From the NCBI GenBank assembly GCA_017416155.1, contig JAFQDE010000019.1, positions 124,001-188,000 on the forward strand: a stretch of 64,000 nucleotides of DNA, given 5' to 3'. The position numbers and the translations under genes were made by a program. The notes under the pieces are model-generated. The model saw nothing but the letters and a program-made list of their open reading frames with translations. It ran no database searches and had not been told where the DNA came from. Numbering within the stretch: position 1 is the first letter of the stretch; each line of letters begins with the position of its first letter. This DNA is from Tyzzerella sp. (lineage in GTDB: Bacteria > Bacillota > Clostridia > Lachnospirales > Lachnospiraceae). Positions 57,510 to 64,000 of the stretch are shown piece by piece.

Positions 57510-59002
57510 AGTAGTTCTCCTTTTCGTTCTATCATCTCGTCAATTCGACTGATATATTGTTCTACATCTTTTACGTTTTCCGAGCGAACAATCTTTCTCG
57601 GATTGCCTGTCTTCTCGTCGATAATCACCTTATCGTCCGGAACCACAATCTTTGTGGATGCACCTGCTCCCACGGCTACTATTGATTGTTTTTCCTCCAT
57701 AATAAGTATATTGTATATTCCCGCTTTGTCAACCTTTGCGTAGCCAACATTTTCGAAATTTCCGGCAATATTTTTCTGTCTGTAGAGGTAATACGGCTCC
57801 AAATCCATTTGGCTCGCAAAATTGCTCGCAAGTTCTATCATTTCAGATAAGGTTGTGGCGATTTGGGCTTCTTCCTGCCTGTTTCGAGTTGCTATATCTT
57901 CTACCATGCCGTCGTTTTTGTTTTGCTCAGTCATAGCTAGCTTCTTCTCTTGCGTAAGCCTCGATGCTCGCTTCATTGCAAGCGCATGCACTGTCAAACT
58001 ATCCGGTGCCATCTCTTTGATTTGCATAAGTGTATCTCGCATATCTTCTGACGTCTCTCCCGGAAGCCCCGCGATGAGGTCCATATTAATATTGTCAAAT
58101 TCCAACTCTCTTGCAATGCGATATACTTTTTTAATATCCTCAACCGTATGTTTTCTTCCGATAATATCAAGCGTCTTCTGCTGCATGGTCTGTGGATTGA
58201 TAGAGATTCTGTCGATATTGTGTGCCTTTAAAACCTCCAGTTTTTCTCTTGTAATACTGTCCGGACGTCCCGCTTCCACTGTAATCTCTTTGAGATCTGC
58301 ATAAGAAAAATGTGTTTCCAAATGTGTCAAAAGCCGATCCAACTGCTCAGGACTAAGTGTCGTTGGCGTTCCACCACCGATGTAGATGGTGTTTAATTTC
58401 TTATTCTTTGACCGCTCTGCAATAAATGTCAGTTCCTTGCATACAGCGTCTAAATATTCATCTACTCGTTTTTCCCACTGTGCGAGCGGATACGAAGAAA
58501 ACGAACAATAAGAGCAGATACTTGGACAGAATGGTATTCCAACGTATAGACTGTATCCGTCTTTGTAATCCAATTGCTCTAACAGTTCTTTTTCTTTTTT
58601 CGCAACCTGCAAACCTAGATGGGCTTTCTCATCTGTTACACGGTAGTTGTCCTGCATCCACCTGATGACTTCTTCATCAGACAAACCTTCTTCCATCAGG
58701 TTCATCATCGGTTTCGTCGGACGAACACCGGTCATAATGCCCCAAGAAAGTTCTTTACCGGTAACTTGTTTGAGCCACTCATAAACTCTTAGGTTTACGT
58801 AACGTTTTTTTAGTTTTCTATCTTCTATTTCTGATGCTTCTTTGTTAGAAATTTTCAGAATTGATTCTTCTAATGCGATTTCCACCGTATTTTCACAATC
58901 CTCATCAACGGATTGCGCTATCTCTGTACCCGGACAAAAAGCCTTGGTAATATGATACATATCGTAAGCGAACATCGCACTATTTACCTGAATTCGAATC
59001 AT
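57500..59002 (-). CDS. hemZ: HemZ, radical-SAM coproporphyrinogen dehydrogenase-like protein
   Basis: The 500-aa protein has an N-terminal extension unique to HemZ and a radical SAM core with YVGIPFCPSICSYCSFSSYPL (CxxxCxxC), IYIGGGTPTTLSPEQLD, and EAGRPDSITREKLEVL. HemZ is an oxygen-independent relative of HemN; its exact reaction in Clostridia is uncertain. I use the ATG at 59002, with AGAGGT about 10 nt upstream, over a GTG at 59011. It overlaps hisS by 10 bp. Confidence 0.93.
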   Translation of the reverse strand: MIRIQVNSAMFAYDMYHITKAFCPGTEIAQSVDEDCENTVEIALEESILKISNKEASEIEDRKLKKRYVNLRVYEWLKQVTGKELSWGIMTGVRPTKPMMNLMEEGLSDEEVIRWMQDNYRVTDEKAHLGLQVAKKEKELLEQLDYKDGYSLYVGIPFCPSICSYCSFSSYPLAQWEKRVDEYLDAVCKELTFIAERSKNKKLNTIYIGGGTPTTLSPEQLDRLLTHLETHFSYADLKEITVEAGRPDSITREKLEVLKAHNIDRISINPQTMQQKTLDIIGRKHTVEDIKKVYRIARELEFDNINMDLIAGLPGETSEDMRDTLMQIKEMAPDSLTVHALAMKRASRLTQEKKLAMTEQNKNDGMVEDIATRNRQEEAQIATTLSEMIELASNFASQMDLEPYYLYRQKNIAGNFENVGYAKVDKAGIYNILIMEEKQSIVAVGAGASTKIVVPDDKVIIDEKTGNPRKIVRSENVKDVEQYISRIDEMIERKGELLWH

Positions 59003-59016
59003 TTTATGCACTACCT

Positions 59017-60252
59017 CTACAATTGTAATTCCTGATTATCAGCCATAAAATTCACAATATTTTTATGCAGAATTCCATCTCTCTTCTGAATCAACGAATC
59101 CATGGAAAACAGATATTTTGGATAATTGTCACGAATATATTTAAAAGGCTTATATTCTCTTTCCTCTGTCTTTTCATCCATAATAGTCATTGCCACTTGA
59201 AGATATTGGTAATCTGCGTTTTTTCTTGCTATAAAATCACATTCTAATTTGCCAATTCTTCCTACGCTAACCTGATAATTTTTTGCCTTCAAATACGTAT
59301 ATAGAATGTTTTCCAATACAGGACCATAATTAATTCTAGCATCCACATTTCTCGAAAAGTAAATACTTAAATCAGCAAGATAATACTTCTGTTCACCTCG
59401 CAATGACCGTTTTGATTTTACATCAAATCTCGGACACTTATAAAGGATTTTCGCATTTTCTAATATTTGGATATAGCTGTTTAAAGTCTCTACCCGAATT
59501 GGAATTTTTTCTTCCTTGTGAAAATACTCCAACAGATTATTTAAACTAGTTGTAGCACCAAAATTGTTAATAAGGTAATTCATCACCTTTTCAAAAACAG
59601 ATTTATTTCTGATTCTTCGATGTTTTTTTATATCTTTTTCAAAAATTTGTTTGATAACATTTTCTACATACATATTTTTATCTTCGCTACTGTCAAACTC
59701 CAAAGTTTTCGGAAATCCGCCAAATCGAATATACTCCGCGAATTCTTGCATTCTATTTTCAGAAATGTCTTTATTAAGAAAACGTTTCATTTCTATAAAC
59801 TCGTGAAAATTGAGTGGAAACATTTCCACTTCTACATACCGTCCTGTCAACTTTGTTGCCAATTCTCCACTCAGCAGATACGAATTAGAACCTGTTATAA
59901 AAATAGAGCAATTTCCTTCCTCACGAAACGCATTAACTACTTCTTCAAATCCGTGAACATTCTGAATCTCATCAATAAAAATATATTTAAAATCATCATC
60001 TAGTATCTTTTCATCAATAACTTTTTCCAATTCACTTGGCGTTTTGACGCCTCTATAACCTCTTTTATCCAAATTGATATTGATAATATCTTTGGGCAAA
60101 ATCCCATTTGCCTCTAAATCATTCATGACAGAAATCAAAAAACAGGATTTCCCACATCTACGAATCCCTGTGATTACCTTTATCAAATCGCTCTTATAAA
60201 ATCCTTTTATTTTATCCAAATAATATTGTCTGGTATATATTGCCCGATTCAT
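59017..60252 (-). CDS. AAA ATPase with DUF4143 nuclease-like domain
   Basis: The 411-aa protein has an AAA_14 domain (Walker A VITGIRRCGKSCFL, Walker B YIFIDEIQNVHG, and an SNSYLLSGELATKLTGR segment) and a C-terminal DUF4143 domain (YYLADLSIYFSRN, then LECDFIARKNADYQYLQVAM with a PD-(D/E)XK-like D..E/Q-x-A arrangement). The family is widespread and of unknown role. Its AT-rich base use and own promoter, set between the MBL and hemZ genes, mark an insertion. Confidence 0.9.
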   Translation of the reverse strand: MNRAIYTRQYYLDKIKGFYKSDLIKVITGIRRCGKSCFLISVMNDLEANGILPKDIININLDKRGYRGVKTPSELEKVIDEKILDDDFKYIFIDEIQNVHGFEEVVNAFREEGNCSIFITGSNSYLLSGELATKLTGRYVEVEMFPLNFHEFIEMKRFLNKDISENRMQEFAEYIRFGGFPKTLEFDSSEDKNMYVENVIKQIFEKDIKKHRRIRNKSVFEKVMNYLINNFGATTSLNNLLEYFHKEEKIPIRVETLNSYIQILENAKILYKCPRFDVKSKRSLRGEQKYYLADLSIYFSRNVDARINYGPVLENILYTYLKAKNYQVSVGRIGKLECDFIARKNADYQYLQVAMTIMDEKTEEREYKPFKYIRDNYPKYLFSMDSLIQKRDGILHKNIVNFMADNQELQL

Positions 60253-60281
60253 ACCATCCCTCCATTCTTTTAGATGAAGTT

Positions 60282-60310
60282 ATGTTAACACATTGCATCT
60301 TATTTTTCAA
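60282..60310 (-). promoter_or_regulatory. Promoter of the AAA/DUF4143 gene
   Basis: TTGAAA (60305-60310), 17-nt spacer, TAACAT (60282-60287) on the minus strand, about 30 nt before the ATG. An inverted repeat lies directly upstream. Confidence 0.65.
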
Positions 60311-60311
60311 G

Positions 60312-60356
60312 TTAAGGGGGTGTTTTTTTGATTTTTTTTACTTTTATCCCCCTTAA
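60312..60356. repeat. Inverted repeat upstream of the AAA/DUF4143 gene
   Basis: TTAAGGGGG (60312-60320) and CCCCCTTAA (60348-60356) are perfect 9-bp arms around a T-rich 27-nt centre. They adjoin the -35 box and could be an operator or an insertion end. Confidence 0.5.
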
Positions 60357-60423
60357 TAACGTTTTACACAAAACAAAAGTGGTGAACCTTATTTTTCACA
60401 CACTTTCATTTTCTACCTATATT

Positions 60424-61044
60424 CTATACAAACGGATTATACTTCTTCTCGTCACCAATACATGTCGCATCGTTATGTCCCGGATACACCATCACGTCAT
60501 CCGGCAAACAGAATAATTTTTCCCTAATCGAGCGTACCAAAGTTCCCATGCTTCCTGTCGGGAAATCGCTTCGCCCCACACTCTGGTAAAACAGTGTATC
60601 TCCACTAATCAAAATGCCTTCCTCTTCACAGTAATAACAGCATCCACCACTGGTATGTCCCGGTGTGTGAATGATTTTGAATATAAAGCCGGCTATTTCC
60701 AATTCTTGCCCATCTTGTAGACATCTGACATCGCTGTACGAATAACTGGTTCCAAACAATCCGGATAAATTTAATTCAGGGTCTTCCAGTATCTTCTTCT
60801 CATCCTCATGAAGATATACAGGCATGCCAAACTCCTTCACCCATCCGTCAATTCCCATCACATGGTCAAAATGAGCATGTGTCAAAAAGATTGCTTGTGG
60901 AACGTAGCCATTTGATTTGATATGACTCACCACATAATCCGGACAAGTTGCTGGGTCAACGATTGCGAGCTCCTTTGTCTCTTCATTTATGATTAAATAA
61001 CAATTGGTTCCCATAGAACCAAGTACGAATTTTTCAATTTTCAT
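60424..61044 (-). CDS. MBL-fold hydrolase (glyoxalase II-like)
   Basis: The 206-aa protein is a metallo-beta-lactamase fold hydrolase with THAHFDHVMGID (HxHxDH), HTPGHTSGGCCYYC, ISGDTLFYQSVGRSDFPTG and YPGHNDATCIGDE metal motifs, close to glyoxalase II-type thioesterases but shorter than GloB. It sits between relA and hemZ in a common Lachnospiraceae order. Substrate unknown. Confidence 0.9.
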   Translation of the reverse strand: MKIEKFVLGSMGTNCYLIINEETKELAIVDPATCPDYVVSHIKSNGYVPQAIFLTHAHFDHVMGIDGWVKEFGMPVYLHEDEKKILEDPELNLSGLFGTSYSYSDVRCLQDGQELEIAGFIFKIIHTPGHTSGGCCYYCEEEGILISGDTLFYQSVGRSDFPTGSMGTLVRSIREKLFCLPDDVMVYPGHNDATCIGDEKKYNPFV

Positions 61045-61103
61045 AATTTCCCACCTTCAAAAGAAAAACACCAGATATACTCTGATGCTTTTCTAGTTTT
61101 TAG

Positions 61104-63404
61104 CTATCCTGTCGTACGCTCGATATCAAGAACTCCTTGAATCTGTCTCAGTTTCTCTATCACATGTGCAAGTTGGTCGCGTCCTGTAACCACAAAACTG
61201 AGGTCCAAACTTGCCACTTCCTGTTTGCTGGTATGTGTGTTAATACTAGTGATGTCCAGCTTGTTCTCCGTGAACACTTTGGAAACATCCATCAAAAGTC
61301 CCTGACGGTTATGAGCATATATCTTGATGCTTGCCGTGTACTGTCCGCGCTCTTCCACAACACTTGCTTCCCACTCAGCGTTAATGAGTCGAATACGCTC
61401 TGCCTCAGAAAGATTGATGATATTGACACAGTCTGTTCTGTGAATTGACATTCCACGTCCTCTTGTGACGAAGCCTACAATCTCATCACCCGGAACCGGA
61501 TTACAACATCTTGAGAATCGAACTGCCATATCGTCAATGCCTTTCACTACAATACCACTCTTAGACTTGGTAACCTGAGCTGTACGTTTTGTAGCTTCTT
61601 TCACGCGCTCAATAATCGTCTCGTCCGTAATCTCTTCCTTGTGATCTTTCGTGTATTCCTCAAGAAGACGATTGATAACTTGGCCTTCTTTCAGTCCGCC
61701 ATGTCCAACCGTTGCAAGAATACCTTCCCACTCTTTAAAGCCATATTTGGTCTGAACCACCTGCATATATTTTGGTTTTGTCAAATCACTATAAACCAAA
61801 GCTTTTGTTTTACAGTAAGCCTGCAGAAGCTCTTTTCCACGGATGATATTTTCTTCTTTTAATTCCTTCTTAAACCATTGATTAATCTTATTACGTGCCT
61901 GTGTGCTCTTGACAATATTGAGCCAGTCACGACTTGGTCCTTTTGAATTTTGAGAAGTCATAATCTCAATTCTATCACCATTTTGAATCTTATAATCAAT
62001 ATTAACGAGTTTACCGTTCACACGGGCACCCACCATCTTATTTCCAACAGCACTATGGATCGAATATGCAAAATCAACTGGTGTGGAACCATTCGGGAGA
62101 TTCTTTACATCACCATTTGGCGTGAAGCAATACACATCATCTGTGAATAAATCCAAATCTCCTTTCAGTAGGCTTAAAAACTCACGATTATCGCTATTTT
62201 GTTGCCACTCCAAAATCTGACGAAGCCAGCTGAGTTTTTCCTCTTCCTGCATGGAAACGTCTTTCTTACCGTCACCGGACTCCTTGTACTTCCAGTGTGC
62301 CGCAATACCATATTCTGCAGTCTTATTCATTTCTGTGGTTCGAATCTGAATCTCGAATGGCTGCCCAACAGAACTCATAAGTGTGGTATGCAGTGATTGA
62401 TACATATTCGGCTTCGGCATCGCAATATAATCTTTAAAACGTCCCGGAACCGGCGTGTACATTTCATGAATAACTCCCAACGCCGCATAACAGTCTTTTA
62501 CAGAATCTACAATAATACGAACTGCAAACAAGTCGTAAATCTGATCAATCGTTTTGTCCTGATTGACCATCTTCTTATATATACTGAAGAAATGCTTCAC
62601 TCTTCCCTTAATCTCTGCCTTAATATTGGCGTTTTCCATATGTGCAGAAACTTCAGTAACGATTTGTTGTACAAACTCCTCACGCTCTGACTTTCTCGAA
62701 TTAATCTGTTTTACTAAGTCATAATAAACTTCCGGATTGGAATATTTCAGTGCAAGGTCATCAAGCTCTGTCTTTAATTTGGAAATGCCTAGTCTCTGCG
62801 CCAGTGGTGCATAGATATCCAAGGTCTCTTTTGCCTTTTCCATCTGCTTCTCTTCCCGCATAAATTGCAGAGTTCTCATGTTATGCAAACGGTCTGCTAA
62901 TTTAATCAAAATAACACGAATGTCTTTTGCCATAGCAAGAAACATCTTACGCAAATTTTCTGCCTGTACTTCTAATTTATCTGATGAATAGGACAATTTT
63001 CCGAGTTTTGTTACGCCATCCACAAGAAGGGCAACTTCCTTACCGAAAATCTCTGTAATCTGTTCATCTGTCAAAACAGTATCTTCCACAACATCGTGCA
63101 AAATACCTGCTACAATTGTCTCTTTATCCAATTCCAGCTCAGCAAGAATAATACCCACCCACAACGGATGAATAATATACGGTTCACCGGATTTTCTACA
63201 TTGGCCTTCATGGGCATGATAAGCAATGTCAAATGCTTTCTCAATCATAGAGATATCATCTGACGGATGGTATTTGCGAACACGCTTTATTAACTTGTCA
63301 TATAATATTTTCGGGTCTTGATAATCTTCCGGCGCCATGACTGTCTGGCCGTCAACTATCTCTAGTCCGCTATATGGGTTTTCCAAAACCGTCTTCTCAC
63401 CCAT
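61104..63404 (-). CDS. relA: RelA/SpoT bifunctional (p)ppGpp synthetase/hydrolase
   Basis: The 766-aa Rel protein has an HD hydrolase domain (CRKSGEPYIIHPLWVG, then GILHDVVEDT), a synthetase domain (YDLFAVRIIVDSVKDCYAALG, then GRFKDYIAMPKPNMYQSLHTT), TGS (VYCFTPNGDVKNLPNGSTPVDFA), a helical region and C-terminal ACT. Both halves look intact, so it should make and destroy the alarmone. The ATG at 63404 follows GAGGG. A longer frame to 63593 overlaps recJ and is not homologous. Confidence 0.96.
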   Translation of the reverse strand: MGEKTVLENPYSGLEIVDGQTVMAPEDYQDPKILYDKLIKRVRKYHPSDDISMIEKAFDIAYHAHEGQCRKSGEPYIIHPLWVGIILAELELDKETIVAGILHDVVEDTVLTDEQITEIFGKEVALLVDGVTKLGKLSYSSDKLEVQAENLRKMFLAMAKDIRVILIKLADRLHNMRTLQFMREEKQMEKAKETLDIYAPLAQRLGISKLKTELDDLALKYSNPEVYYDLVKQINSRKSEREEFVQQIVTEVSAHMENANIKAEIKGRVKHFFSIYKKMVNQDKTIDQIYDLFAVRIIVDSVKDCYAALGVIHEMYTPVPGRFKDYIAMPKPNMYQSLHTTLMSSVGQPFEIQIRTTEMNKTAEYGIAAHWKYKESGDGKKDVSMQEEEKLSWLRQILEWQQNSDNREFLSLLKGDLDLFTDDVYCFTPNGDVKNLPNGSTPVDFAYSIHSAVGNKMVGARVNGKLVNIDYKIQNGDRIEIMTSQNSKGPSRDWLNIVKSTQARNKINQWFKKELKEENIIRGKELLQAYCKTKALVYSDLTKPKYMQVVQTKYGFKEWEGILATVGHGGLKEGQVINRLLEEYTKDHKEEITDETIIERVKEATKRTAQVTKSKSGIVVKGIDDMAVRFSRCCNPVPGDEIVGFVTRGRGMSIHRTDCVNIINLSEAERIRLINAEWEASVVEERGQYTASIKIYAHNRQGLLMDVSKVFTENKLDITSINTHTSKQEVASLDLSFVVTGRDQLAHVIEKLRQIQGVLDIERTTG

Positions 63405-63489
63405 AGATGTTATTCCCTCGCCTTCCGAAATTAAAATATACGATATTATACCACTACTTTGTCGAATTTTCAAACTTTTTAGCACATCA

Positions 63490-64000
63490 TTACCGATAAT
63501 TTTGCACGATAATCTGCAAGTTCTTATTCCCTTGATATTCGCTGACCGTTGGATAGTAAGTAAATGCCATCTTAGCACCTTTTCTTTCTTCAAAATATGC
63601 TAAAATCTTAGGAATGTCACCGAAATACAATGCCTCCATTCTAGTTCCATTCATATCTTGTACCATCATTTTGAGCACATTTTGATTTTTGCCCAAAACT
63701 CTGCTGTTTAAAACTGTCAACTCTTTTTCCACAAACACCGGCTTCGTATTTCCTTTTCCAAACGGCTCTAAGAGTTCCAATTGTTCAATCAATTCTTCAT
63801 TTACATAGGAAAATGGCATCTGCATGTCGATAGAAATCTTCGGTGTTAAATCATCTTCGGTCAAAGTGCTCTTTTGATTGAGCATCTTACGGAATGCCTC
63901 CACATTACGCTCTTCTAAAGAAACTCCTGCAGCCAACCTATGGCCACCGAACTTTATTAATAACTCCTTACATTTATTTAATTCTTCGTACATATGATAC
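63490..64000 (-). CDS. recJ: RecJ single-stranded-DNA exonuclease, C-terminal part
   Basis: The visible part continues open to the window edge and holds the end of the DHHA1 domain (LIKFGGHRLAAGVSLEERN) and the C-terminal OB-like domain (PFSYVNEELIEQLELLEPFG, then NTKPVFVEKELTVLNSRVLG). RecJ is a 5'-3' ssDNA exonuclease in repair and recombination. It precedes relA by 85 bp; the apt gene often found between them is absent here. The true start lies outside the window. Confidence 0.93.
   Translation of the reverse strand, partial: YHMYEELNKCKELLIKFGGHRLAAGVSLEERNVEAFRKMLNQKSTLTEDDLTPKISIDMQMPFSYVNEELIEQLELLEPFGKGNTKPVFVEKELTVLNSRVLGKNQNVLKMMVQDMNGTRMEALYFGDIPKILAYFEERKGAKMAFTYYPTVSEYQGNKNLQIIVQNYR

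Noticed and set aside
63405..63593. N-terminal extension of relA by 63 residues
   Set aside because: It overlaps recJ, lacks an RBS and is not part of Rel homologues.

Overview
The window looks like a chromosome segment of an anaerobic, low-GC Firmicute, most likely a Lachnospiraceae member. The evidence is pyruvate:ferredoxin oxidoreductase, an anaerobic-type HemZ, the ylxM-ffh-rpsP-khpA-rimM-trmD-rplS order, AGGAGG ribosome sites, TTGACA/TATAAT promoters, and a Cys/Gly-rich 'chorion-like' protein. It divides into a mobile or accessory part (about 1-28,980) and a conserved chromosomal part (about 29,000-64,000).

Accessory part. From left to right it holds: an ART-fold DUF3990 protein; a PolC-like PHP protein with a degenerate exonuclease insert and no polymerase; a large serine recombinase with a coupled 38-aa protein; an SF2 helicase and an unknown 539-aa protein; and a leftward recombination operon (two paralogous small proteins, DUF932, DUF3848, YqaJ exonuclease, RecT, DUF5688). 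Next come a rightward RNA-repair/ribosome-rescue operon (RtcB, a basic 121-aa protein, PrfH, a membrane protein) and a leftward operon of a WYL regulator, TerB-like protein, 439-aa membrane protein, YkgJ-type Cys-cluster protein and glycine-zipper protein. The part ends with a divergent XRE repressor, a minimal MobC/relaxase pair, an Xis-like protein, a SAP-domain plus PD-(D/E)XK nuclease pair and an orphan HipA-like kinase bracketed by a 22-bp direct repeat.

The main new observation ties these together. Five promoters in this part share one architecture: an inverted repeat [T/G]GACA-N5-TGTC[A/C], exactly 11 nt, then TATAAT, with no recognisable -35 box. They face the PHP gene, the YqaJ/RecT operon, the RtcB/PrfH operon and, twice in tandem, the WYL operon itself. 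TGTC-N12-TATAAT matches the spacing of promoters activated by the WYL pair PafBC in the actinobacterial DNA-damage response. I infer that this WYL protein is a homodimeric PafBC-like activator linking DNA recombination, RNA repair/ribosome rescue and a TerB/glycine-zipper membrane module in one stress regulon carried by a mobile island.

Chromosomal part. A leftward aromatic block (aroB-aroC-aroA-aroF; pheA-tyrA behind a Phe/Tyr-rich leader peptide and attenuator) flanks tRNA-Thr(CGU). Next are mscS, yraN, a type III toxin-antitoxin locus (ToxI repeats, terminator, ToxN) set between yraN and rnhB, lepB-rbgA-lepB, and the ylxM-to-rplS translation/secretion operon. Further on are an intracellular subtilase, the Cys/Gly-rich protein with two small partners, a LexA-boxed YolD/UmuC-type polymerase pair, an HTH-Uma2 fusion, a thioesterase, nifJ and a LUD protein. 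The window ends with recJ-relA-MBL hydrolase-hemZ-hisS-aspS, interrupted by an AAA/DUF4143 gene.
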